DNA of 48,969 nucleotides from the NCBI GenBank assembly GCA_003135055.1, contig PLDF01000171.1:1-48969 (forward strand), read 5' to 3'. Of this stretch, positions 33,904 to 40,411 are shown piece after piece (position 1 is the first letter of the stretch; the number at the start of each line of letters is the position of its first letter). This DNA comes from Bryobacterales bacterium. Its GTDB lineage: Bacteria; Acidobacteriota; Terriglobia; Bryobacterales; Bryobacteraceae. Below the pieces are notes generated by a model. That model had not been told where the DNA came from, ran no database searches, and worked only from the letters and a program-made list of their open reading frames with translations. The position numbers and the translations under genes are program-made.

Positions 33904-34467
33904 ATGAAAGGTATGGAGAAGCCCCTAGCCAGCGGTCCTGTCGAGTTGTTCGCGCGCGTCGACGACGAATCGGTTACCAACGCGGCAGCCGCCTTGTCGG
34001 AGGGAATCGTCTTCACCACGCTCGGACACGCGGTCAATTGGGCGCGCAAGAATTCCATCTGGCCGATGAGTTTCGGCTTGGCCTGCTGCGCTATCGAGAT
34101 GATGTCGATGTCGGCGTCGCGGTTCGACATCGCCCGCTTCGGCGCCGAAGTGTTTCGCGGATCGCCGCGGCAGTCCGACCTGATGATTATCGCCGGCCGC
34201 GTCTCGCAGAAAATGGCGCCGGTGATCCGTCACCTTTATCAGCAAATGCCCGAGCCGCGGTGGGCCATCTCCATGGGCGCATGCGCCACCTCCACCGGCG
34301 TGTTCCACAACTATGCCCTGGTGCCCGTCAACCAGGTGATTCCGATCGACGTGTTCGTGCCGGGATGCCCGCCGCGGCCGGAACAGCTGATCTACGCCAT
34401 CATGATGCTGCAGGATAAAATCAAAGACCAGAGTGGAACCATCACGCAGGTTTTGAATTTGGCATAA
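33904..34467 (+). CDS. nuoB: NADH-quinone oxidoreductase subunit B
   Basis: 187 aa. Carries the four N2 cluster ligands: the adjacent pair Cys61-Cys62 in [10 protein letters not shown], Cys127 in [12 protein letters not shown] and Cys155 in [10 protein letters not shown]2 is the last iron-sulfur cluster before quinone in complex I. The N-terminal extension (residues 1-33) and Ser-rich end are ordinary. It stands alone: no nuoA, C or D is near, so it is either a second copy or separated from the main nuo operon. Its 3' end overlaps the convergent patatin gene by 26 nt. Confidence 0.93.
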   Translation: MKGMEKPLASGPVELFARVDDESVTNAAAALSEGIVFTTLGHAVNWARKNSIWPMSFGLACCAIEMMSMSASRFDIARFGAEVFRGSPRQSDLMIIAGRVSQKMAPVIRHLYQQMPEPRWAISMGACATSTGVFHNYALVPVNQVIPIDVFVPGCPPRPEQLIYAIMMLQDKIKDQSGTITQVLNLA

Positions 34468-35341
34468 ATGGCTCGGCGGCCGGCACTCGCGGCTGCGCAT
34501 CCAGCCAGGCTTGAATCTTGGGCAGAGCCTCTAGCGCGGCGGCGGCCCCGGCCTCGATCAGATCCGGTCCGTTGCCGAATCCATCCCACTGCACGCTGCG
34601 CACGGCCGGCGTGATCACCAGATCGCTGTGCTTGCGCCAACTGTCTTCGGCGCGAGTTTGCAGAATCTGAAAGCAGCGGTTGACCACCTGGAACATGTTG
34701 GTGGGCGCAACGTCGGGTCCCTGGCCGGGCAAGTACACGGTGATGACGCGGTTGGCGCCGAGCTTCCGCGCCAGCTCGGCGGGAGCTTCCACGCTCATCG
34801 CGCCATCCACCAGCAGCCGGTCCTGATAGCGTACGGGCTGGAACAGGCCGGGATACGAGCAACTGGCGCGGATGGGCAGGAACACGTCTCCCGAGCCTTC
34901 GAAGTCGACGCTTTCGCCGGTGCAAAGGTCGGTAGCGGTCACGCCCAGAGGGATGCGCATTTCCTCGAAGCGGTAGCGCTTGAGCAATTTTTGGAGGAAC
35001 CGCTGCATGCGCTCGTTCACCACGAATCCCATGCGGCCGATGCTCCAGCGAGCCACATCGCCAAACCGCATGGAGCAGCCGGCGTGCGCGATTTCTGCGG
35101 GCGTCGCGCCGCTGGCATAGGCCGCGGCGACAATGGAGCCCGCGCTCACGCCGGTGATGCAATGGATGGGAATCCGGTGATTGTCGAATACCGATAGCAC
35201 TCCGGCGTGCGCGATGCCGCGGGCGAATCCGCCGCCTAAGGCCAAGCCGATGCGAACCGGCTCCACGAGGGCTGCCACTGGAGCGGAGCGATGACGCTTC
35301 GCCGTTACGTGGCGAAGCACGGAGAGGAATCGGGCCTTCAT
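34442..35341 (-). CDS. Patatin-like phospholipase (RssA/NTE type)
   Basis: 299 aa. Patatin motifs in order: oxyanion loop GGGFARG (36-42), nucleophile elbow GVSAG with Ser66 and catalytic Asp179 in LVDGAMS, giving the Ser-Asp dyad. It hydrolyses acyl esters of phospholipids or lysophospholipids, probably in the cytoplasm at the membrane. The N-terminus ([19 protein letters not shown]) is basic and not a typical signal. It is divergent from the PIG-L gene, with about 27 nt between starts, so their promoters overlap each other's coding ends. Confidence 0.9.
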   Translation of the reverse strand: MKARFLSVLRHVTAKRHRSAPVAALVEPVRIGLALGGGFARGIAHAGVLSVFDNHRIPIHCITGVSAGSIVAAAYASGATPAEIAHAGCSMRFGDVARWSIGRMGFVVNERMQRFLQKLLKRYRFEEMRIPLGVTATDLCTGESVDFEGSGDVFLPIRASCSYPGLFQPVRYQDRLLVDGAMSVEAPAELARKLGANRVITVYLPGQGPDVAPTNMFQVVNRCFQILQTRAEDSWRKHSDLVITPAVRSVQWDGFGNGPDLIEAGAAAALEALPKIQAWLDAQPRVPAAEPFMPNSKPA

Positions 35342-35368
35342 TTCCTCCTCATCGTAAAATGGACTCTA

Positions 35369-37933
35369 ATGCTCTCGATGCGCACGTTCGCCGTTACGTT
35401 ACTACTCGCTGCAGCCGCCGTGATAGGCACGCTTAGCACGTTAACACTGTTGCCCGCTCTGTTGCCCGCTCAACAACAGCCGTTCACGGGCACGCCGGAA
35501 CTGGAGCAATCCCTGCGCCAGTTGAACGAGCTGGGCACGGTGCTCATGATCGCCGCCCACCCCGACGACGAACGCACCGCAGTTCTCGCCTATTTTGCTC
35601 GCGGCCGCTACATGCGCACGGCGTATCTTTCCTTGACTCGCGGCGAGGGCGGGCAGAATCTGATCGGATCGGAGCAAGGCGCGCAGCTCGGCATCATCCG
35701 CACGCAGGAATTGCTGGCGGCGCGCAAAATCGATGGCGCGGAGCAATTCTTTACGCGCGCGATCGATTTCGGATTCACCAAGACTGCCTCCGAAACTCTG
35801 GAAAAGTGGGGCCACGACCGCATTCTCTCGGATGTCGTGTGGGTGATCCGGCGTTACCGGCCGGATGTGATCATTCTCGGGTTCAGCGGTACGGCCGCCG
35901 ACGGACACGGGCAGCATCAGGTCTCCGCAATGCTGGGCAAGGAAGCGTTCGCGGCCGCTGGCGACGCGACAAAATTTCCCGATCAATTGCGCTACGCGCA
36001 GCCATGGCGGGCGAAGCGCATCGTGCGCGCCGAGTTCAACTTTGGCGGCGGGCGCGGAATCCAACCCCCGCCTAAGGGCCAGCCCACGCCGGCCTTTCCT
36101 ACCTTTCCCGCCCTGCCCCCCGCGGGCGCCGTCAACACCGGCGAGTACAACCCGATTCTGGGCTATTCCTACGAAGAGCTGGCGGTGCTGAGCCGCAGCA
36201 TGCACCACAGCCAGGGAACCGGAGCCATGCGGCATCCGGGCCCAGGCAGCGCCGATTTCACATTGGTCGCGGGCGCGCCATCGTCGAAAGACCTGTTCGA
36301 AGGCATCGATACTACGTGGAGCCGCTTGCCTGGAGGCGCGGCCGTTGCGCCCATTCTGGCGGATGCGATCCGAAGCTTTGAGCCGGCGCATCCCGAGAAT
36401 GCGCTGCCGCAACTGGTCAAGGCGCGCCCGCTGATTGCCGCCATTTCCGATCCGCTGGCCAAGGCCAAGCTCACGGAGCTGGATGAGGCCATCGCCGGTT
36501 GCGCCGGTCTGTGGGTGGAAGCCGAGGCGCACTCCGCGGAGGTGACGCCCGGCGCACAAGCGGCGTTCACCACCACCGTGCTCAACCGGTCGCCGGCCAG
36601 TGTGTCGCTCAATAGCGCCAGCGTGGAAGGCATGTTCAACGACGCGCTTCCTGCCAAGCCAGTCACGCTGGGAATCAACCAGTCTGCGGCCATTGAATTC
36701 GCGCGTGCGGTTCCGGCATCGCAGCCGTATTCGCAGCCCTATTGGCTGACGAAGCCCCCATCGGGCGATGTTTACGCCGTGGATAACCAGCTGCTCATCG
36801 GTCTGCCCGATACGCCACCGGTTCTTCAAGTACGCTTGAAACTCAGCGTCAATGGCGCGCCTATCGAGATAGTGCGGCCGGTACATTACCGGTATGCCGA
36901 CCGCGCGGAAGGCGAGCGCACGCGGCCGTTCGTAGTAGTTCCGGCGGTCGCGGTGGACCTGCCGGAATCGGTGGCGGTCTTTCCGGAGGCGCGGGCGCGG
37001 CAGGTGCATGTCGCCGTGAAGGCGAATGTGGCCAAAGCGTCGGGCAATTTGCGGCTCGATCTGCCGGCGGGCTGGAAAGCCGAGCCGGGCTCGCGGCAGT
37101 TCCGGATCGATGCCGCGGGCGAACAGCGGGAAATGGCGTTCGAAGTAACTCCGCCATCCGGCGAGACCGTCGCCAACGTGCGTGCGGTGGCCACCGTTGG
37201 CGGCCGCGACATCGCTTCCGGCATGCAGGTGATCGCCTATCCGCACATCCCCGCGCAGACGCTTTTTCCGCCGTCGGACATCAAGGTGGTGCGGGCGAAC
37301 ATCCGGGTGACCGCGCATAGAGCCGGCTACATTATGGGCGCGGGAGACGAGATGCCGGATTGCCTCCGCCAGCTCGGGCTCGAAGTCACGCTGCTGAGCG
37401 AATCCGATCTGGCGCAAGGCGATCTATCGCGCTTCGATGCGATAGTGGCTGGCGTTCGCGCCTACAACGTCCGCGCCGGTCTTCGCGCCAACCATGCCCG
37501 GCTGCTCGATTATGTGCGCAACGGCGGCACATACATCGTGCAGTACAACATCCCCGACCCGGAGCTGAACATCGGGCCGTACCCAATCACCATTCCCGGC
37601 GGCAACCGATACCGCGTCACGGTGGAAGAAGCGCCTGTGACCTTCCCGCATCCCGACAGCCGCTTGCTGCAAGCGCCGAACCATATCAACCCGAAGGATT
37701 TCGACGGGTGGATTCAAGAGCGCGGCCTTTATTTCGCGACTGAGTGGGACAAGCGTTACGAGACCGTGCTCGCTTCCCACGACCCAGGCGAGAAGCCCAT
37801 GGAGGGCGGCGAGCTGTGGACGCGTTACGGCAAGGGAGTCTACATTTTTACGGCGTATTCCTGGTTTCGAGAGCTGCCGGCGGGGGTGCCGGGGGCGTAC
37901 CGGCTGTTCGCAAATATGTTGAGCGGGAGGTAA
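35369..37933 (+). CDS. Large exported PIG-L/LmbE-family deacetylase
   Basis: About 854 aa. A signal anchor (RTFAVTLLLAAAAVIGTLSTL) is followed by a PIG-L deacetylase domain (about 55-310): AHPDDE at 63-68 and the zinc-site HGQHQ (His180, His183). These zinc enzymes remove N-acetyl groups from GlcNAc-type substrates. The remaining ~500 residues are beta-rich, NPCBM/Ig-like (LNLDLPAGW-type repeats such as NLRLDLPAGWKAEPGS) and end in a ThuA/GATase-like part (FDAIVAGVRAYN...YVRNGGTYIVQYN). This long fused form is frequent in Acidobacteria. Start ATG 35369 or 35378. Its last codons contain the -35 box of the repeat-locus promoter. Confidence 0.85.
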   Translation: MLSMRTFAVTLLLAAAAVIGTLSTLTLLPALLPAQQQPFTGTPELEQSLRQLNELGTVLMIAAHPDDERTAVLAYFARGRYMRTAYLSLTRGEGGQNLIGSEQGAQLGIIRTQELLAARKIDGAEQFFTRAIDFGFTKTASETLEKWGHDRILSDVVWVIRRYRPDVIILGFSGTAADGHGQHQVSAMLGKEAFAAAGDATKFPDQLRYAQPWRAKRIVRAEFNFGGGRGIQPPPKGQPTPAFPTFPALPPAGAVNTGEYNPILGYSYEELAVLSRSMHHSQGTGAMRHPGPGSADFTLVAGAPSSKDLFEGIDTTWSRLPGGAAVAPILADAIRSFEPAHPENALPQLVKARPLIAAISDPLAKAKLTELDEAIAGCAGLWVEAEAHSAEVTPGAQAAFTTTVLNRSPASVSLNSASVEGMFNDALPAKPVTLGINQSAAIEFARAVPASQPYSQPYWLTKPPSGDVYAVDNQLLIGLPDTPPVLQVRLKLSVNGAPIEIVRPVHYRYADRAEGERTRPFVVVPAVAVDLPESVAVFPEARARQVHVAVKANVAKASGNLRLDLPAGWKAEPGSRQFRIDAAGEQREMAFEVTPPSGETVANVRAVATVGGRDIASGMQVIAYPHIPAQTLFPPSDIKVVRANIRVTAHRAGYIMGAGDEMPDCLRQLGLEVTLLSESDLAQGDLSRFDAIVAGVRAYNVRAGLRANHARLLDYVRNGGTYIVQYNIPDPELNIGPYPITIPGGNRYRVTVEEAPVTFPHPDSRLLQAPNHINPKDFDGWIQERGLYFATEWDKRYETVLASHDPGEKPMEGGELWTRYGKGVYIFTAYSWFRELPAGVPGAYRLFANMLSGR

Positions 37934-37947
37934 GGTTTTGTTATGAT
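37919..37947 (+). promoter_or_regulatory. Promoter of antisense RNA, unit A
   Basis: TTGAGC (37919-37924), 17-nt spacer, TATGAT (37942-37947). The matching promoter in unit B has the same spacing, so the arrangement is conserved. Transcription would start near 37954 and run opposite to the small peptide gene. Confidence 0.6.
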
Positions 37948-37996
37948 TGGTGCTGGGGAGGCTGGCAGTGTCGCTGCCAACCTCCCTCGCATTCGG

Positions 37997-38077
37997 CTAG
38001 AGATCTATTTCGATCTTCAGCTTGGTCCGTCTCGTCCTCGTGAGTAGCAGGAACAAGAACAGTACCAGAAGTGTCAT
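37997..38077 (-). CDS. 26-residue hydrophobic peptide A (putative type I toxin-like)
   Basis: Peptide of 26 aa: start MTLLVLFLFLLL, then basic TRTRRTK, then LKIEIDL. One short membrane span with a positive, then acidic, tail. AGGTG lies 5 nt before the ATG. The stop codon is followed by a 13-bp stem-loop on this strand. Compared with peptide B: four synonymous codon differences (codons 5, 12, 13, 22) and three conservative replacements (T2I, L3I, R16K), no indels. This pattern suggests selection on the peptide. Size and hydrophobicity recall Ibs/Ldr/Fst-type membrane toxins; no homology is claimed. Confidence 0.55.
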   Translation of the reverse strand: MTLLVLFLFLLLTRTRRTKLKIEIDL

Positions 38078-38111
38078 TCGATCACCTCTTTCCACTCCAG
38101 TGGATTTGCAA

Positions 38112-38135
38112 CCCCGCCCTCGACGGCGGGGTTTT
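38112..38135 (+). terminator. Intrinsic terminator of antisense RNA, unit A
   Basis: CCCCGCC, 6-nt loop, GGCGGGG, then TTTT. On the other strand the same stem lies in the 5' leader of the peptide gene, ahead of its ribosome site. Confidence 0.65.
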
Positions 38136-38294
38136 GCATTTGGAGTCCGCGGGCTCCACGCAAACTTGACCTTGCTAACGTTGAAGTGGAAGCCTCACGT
38201 GTAACACGCGGCGCCGTCGAAGTCCATGCGGGGCATTCGGGGCGGACGATGTTGCCTGAACAAGGGCGTTCGCGGGCGTTCGTGAATGATGATG

Positions 38295-38323
38295 TTGAAG
38301 GGGGGGTGGGGATCTGTTATGAT
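38295..38323 (+). promoter_or_regulatory. Promoter of antisense RNA, unit B
   Basis: TTGAAG (38295-38300), 17-nt spacer, TATGAT (38318-38323); same geometry as unit A. Confidence 0.6.
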
Positions 38324-38373
38324 CGGTGCTGGGGAGGCCAGCAGAGTCACCTGCCAACCTCCCTCGGATTCGG

Positions 38374-38454
38374 CTAGAGATCTATTTCAATCTTCAGCTT
38401 GGTCCGTTTCGTCCTGGTTAATAGCAGGAACAAGAACAGCACCAGAATGATCAT
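38374..38454 (-). CDS. 26-residue hydrophobic peptide B (putative type I toxin-like)
   Basis: Starts MIILVLFLFLLL, then TRTKRTK and LKIEIDL. Same length and stop as peptide A. The stop is followed by a stem (38331-38362) in which two changes relative to unit A turn U-A and G-C pairs into U-G and G-U, so all 13 pairs survive on the minus strand, while the plus strand would have three mismatches. That favours a functional minus-strand transcript. GGGGTG lies 5 nt before the ATG. Confidence 0.55.
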   Translation of the reverse strand: MIILVLFLFLLLTRTKRTKLKIEIDL

Positions 38455-38488
38455 TCGATCACCCCTTTCCACTCCAGTGGATTTGCAA

Positions 38489-38511
38489 CCCCGCCCTTGC
38501 CGGCGGGGTTT
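38489..38511 (+). terminator. Intrinsic terminator of antisense RNA, unit B
   Basis: CCCCGCC, 6-nt loop, GGCGGGG, then only TTT. The stem is identical to unit A and only the loop differs. Confidence 0.5.
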
Positions 38512-38684
38512 GGCATTTGGAGTCCGCGGGCTCCGTGCAAACTTGACCTTGCAAGCGTTGAAGTAGAAGCCTCACGTGTAGCACGCGGCGCCGCCGAAGT
38601 CCACGCAGGGCATTCGGGGCGGGCGATGTTGCGGGACGATGTTGCGGAACAAGGGCGTTCGTCATAACGTATTGTGATGTAAGG

Positions 38685-39146
38685 ATGCCTTTTTGCAGCC
38701 AATGCGGAAACCAGGTCACCGTGGCCGACACTTACTGCGCCCGGTGCGGGATGCGGCAACCGGTGACGCCAGGCGCGGTACCCGTTCCCGCCGCCGATCC
38801 GCTGGCATCGCTGCATCCGCGCACGGCGTCGGTGCTGTGCTACGTCCCGGGGATCGGTTGGATCATCTCCATCGTGGTGCTGGCGGCCGACCGTTTCCGG
38901 CATGACCGCGTGGTCCGCTTTCATGCGTTCCAGGGGCTGTACCTGTTTGTGGCGTGGCTGATGGCCGATTGGGTGCTCCGGCCCATGTTCGACGTGTTCC
39001 TGATCCCACGGATGCAGATCTACCGCATCGTCGAGCTCGTGCTGCTGGGGATGTCGGTCTTCATGATGCTCAAAGCGGGGCAGAATGAGGCGTTTTCCCT
39101 GCCGCTATTCGGGGAATTGGCGCATCGTTCGGTGGCCGAGGACTAA
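38685..39146 (+). CDS. Zinc-ribbon membrane protein (DUF4870-like)
   Basis: 153 aa. N-terminal zinc ribbon CSQCGNQV...YCARCGMR (two CxxC pairs), a Pro/Ala linker, then about three hydrophobic segments: VLCYVPGIGWIISIVVLAAD, RFRHDRVVRFHAFQGLYLFVAWLMADWVL and IVELVLLGMSVFMMLKAGQNEAFSLPLFGELA. The RFHAFQGLYL...GELA pattern is that of DUF4870/Tic20-like small membrane proteins. Function unknown. Start ATG 38685 follows TAAGG. The sugar kinase gene begins 29 nt after its stop. Confidence 0.8.
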   Translation: MPFCSQCGNQVTVADTYCARCGMRQPVTPGAVPVPAADPLASLHPRTASVLCYVPGIGWIISIVVLAADRFRHDRVVRFHAFQGLYLFVAWLMADWVLRPMFDVFLIPRMQIYRIVELVLLGMSVFMMLKAGQNEAFSLPLFGELAHRSVAED

Positions 39147-39162
39147 GCGCGCCCGGCGCCGT

Positions 39163-39168
39163 TATAAT
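39163..39168 (+). promoter_or_regulatory. Consensus -10 box just before the sugar kinase start
   Basis: TATAAT ends 6 nt before the TTG start at 39175. If used, transcription would begin at or near the start codon, giving a leaderless mRNA. No clear -35 box is present. Confidence 0.35.
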
Positions 39169-39174
39169 CAAAGC

Positions 39175-40020
39175 TTGCTGGGCGGCATTGAAGCAGGTGG
39201 CACCAAATTCGTTTGCGGCGTGGGAACCGGACCCGGCGACATCGAGACGATTCAGATCCACACAACTTCGCCGGAGGCCACGACATCGGCAGCCGTGGAA
39301 TTCCTGGCTAAACGATCGCTGCAGGCGGTCGGCATAGCTTCCTTTGGGCCAGTGGATCTAGCCACCGGGCATATCACCTCGACTCCCAAGGCGGGCTGGC
39401 GCAACTACGATCTGGCGGGGACAGTCCGCAGGGGGCTTGGCGTGCCCGTGGCCTTCGATACCGACGTGAACGGCGCGGCCCTGGGCGAAGCGCGCTGGGG
39501 CGCGGCGCAAGGCGTCTCCGACTTCATCTACCTCACGGTGGGTACCGGCATCGGCGGCGGCGCCATGGTCAACGGGCGCATGCTGCATGGGCTGGGGCAT
39601 CCGGAGATGGGCCATATCCGCATTCCTCACGACATGGCGCGCGACCCGTTCCCGGGGGTCTGCCCGTTTCACGGGGACTGCCTCGAAGGCCTGGCGTCGG
39701 GACCGGCGATTCAGGCTCGCTGGGGCGCCCCCGCTCCGGAATTGCCGCCGGACCACGCGGCATGGACGCTCGAAGCGCGTTATCTGGCGCTGGCGCTGGC
39801 CAACTGGATGTACACGCTTTCCCCCAAGCTCATACTCATCGGCGGCGGCGTAGGGGAGCAGTCTCAATTGTTCGAACAGATTCGCAAGGAGCTCGCAGGC
39901 ATCCTGAACGGCTACATTCAGGGCTGCGAGATCGCAGCGCCGGGTCTTGGCTCGCGCGCGGGCGTGCTGGGCGCCTTGGCGCTGGCGGAGCAGGCTATTG
40001 GGCAAGGGCTTCGCCCTTGA
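39175..40020 (+). CDS. ROK-family sugar kinase, probable fructokinase
   Basis: 281 aa. GGIEAGGTKFVCGVG is the ATP-binding phosphate-1 motif in the form typical of ROK fructokinases. VAFDTDVNGAALGEARWG has the catalytic Asp; GTGIGGGAMVNGRMLHGLGHPEMGHI is followed by the zinc-site region CPFHGDCLEGLASGPAI (His and Cys ligands). It phosphorylates a free hexose, most likely fructose. The TTG start at 39175 is inferred because the family N-terminus begins there; upstream residues read into the previous gene in another frame. No carbohydrate operon surrounds it. Confidence 0.88.
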   Translation: MLGGIEAGGTKFVCGVGTGPGDIETIQIHTTSPEATTSAAVEFLAKRSLQAVGIASFGPVDLATGHITSTPKAGWRNYDLAGTVRRGLGVPVAFDTDVNGAALGEARWGAAQGVSDFIYLTVGTGIGGGAMVNGRMLHGLGHPEMGHIRIPHDMARDPFPGVCPFHGDCLEGLASGPAIQARWGAPAPELPPDHAAWTLEARYLALALANWMYTLSPKLILIGGGVGEQSQLFEQIRKELAGILNGYIQGCEIAAPGLGSRAGVLGALALAEQAIGQGLRP

Positions 40021-40048
40021 TATCCCTGCGGGATACGGGAGACAGGAG

Positions 40049-40339
40049 TCACGAGCGAGGAGCCAGAATGGCGGTGGCATACGCCCTGAGCAGACCGCCG
40101 ACTTCTTCGGCAGCGACGGAGAGATGGGTGGCGTCTCCGTATCCGACACCCTGCGCCAGGATCGGGTAATAGCGACATTCTTCCAGCGAGCCCTCAGCGA
40201 TATTCATGTATCGGGCTTTGTCGGGCTTGCCCCGCCGGCGAAATTCTTCGGCATCGTCGCCATCCGGAGGTTCGAGAATCGGAGCGCTCCATTTCTCGGA
40301 TACGCCGCGGTCGAGCGAAGCTTGCCGCGTGCGCCGCAC
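40049..40339 (-). pseudogene. Four-helix-bundle (S23/IVP-type) protein, N-terminally broken
   Basis: KARYMNIAEGSLEECRYYPILAQGVGYGDATHLSVAAEEVGGLLRAYATAIL is the C-terminal half of the four-helix-bundle proteins related to 23S rRNA intervening-sequence proteins (usual: RYLxIAEGSLEECRYYLILAxDLGY). The normal N-terminal half (LxVWQKAxxFA...) is absent: the first 40 residues are unrelated and Arg/Pro-rich. No rRNA is near. Probably a dead, partly deleted gene; its end falls between the kinase and the SBBP gene. Confidence 0.6.
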
Positions 40340-40411
40340 AACGGCGATGGCAAGCTAAAGCCTGCTCCTCATCTGGCTCATCGAGACGCGCAGACACTTC
40401 TGACGCTGGGT

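Larger units (their letters stand above)
37954..38136 (+). ncRNA. Predicted ~180-nt antisense RNA, unit A
   Basis: Bounded by the promoter at 37919-37947 and the terminator CCCCGCC-ctcgac-GGCGGGG-TTTT (38112-38135). It is fully complementary to the 26-codon gene, its ribosome site and its 3' stem-loop. Inferred; no expression data. Confidence 0.5.
37919..38295. repeat. Tandem ~377-bp unit A
   Basis: First of two direct repeats with period 376-377 bp. It begins in the last codons of the PIG-L gene. In order on the plus strand: promoter (37919-37947), 13-bp inverted repeat (37959-37989), antisense of the 26-codon peptide gene (37997-38077), dyad TCCACTGGAGTGGA, GC hairpin with T4 (38112-38135), then about 140 bp conserved with unit B down to GGGGC-GATGTTGC. 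Confidence 0.85.
38330..38512 (+). ncRNA. Predicted ~180-nt antisense RNA, unit B
   Basis: From the unit B promoter to the hairpin CCCCGCC-cttgcc-GGCGGGG-TTT (38489-38511). It covers the second peptide gene completely on the opposite strand. Inferred. Confidence 0.5.
38295..38640. repeat. Tandem ~377-bp unit B
   Basis: Second unit with the same order of elements as unit A, roughly 85-90% alike by eye across promoter, inverted repeat, peptide gene, GC hairpin and distal part. It ends before the zinc-ribbon gene at 38685; the distal motif GGGGCGGGCGATGTTGC is followed by a short GATGTTGCGG partial repeat. Confidence 0.85.

Noticed and set aside
38075..38140. A 21-codon leader frame (starting MQNPAVEGGVANP in unit A, MPNPAGKGGVANP in unit B) overlapping the 26-codon peptide gene by ATGA, resembling mok/hok coupling
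   Set aside because: Between the two units it has four codon differences, all changing the residue and none synonymous, so there is no sign of selection on it as a protein. Its DNA is better explained by the conserved GC hairpin.
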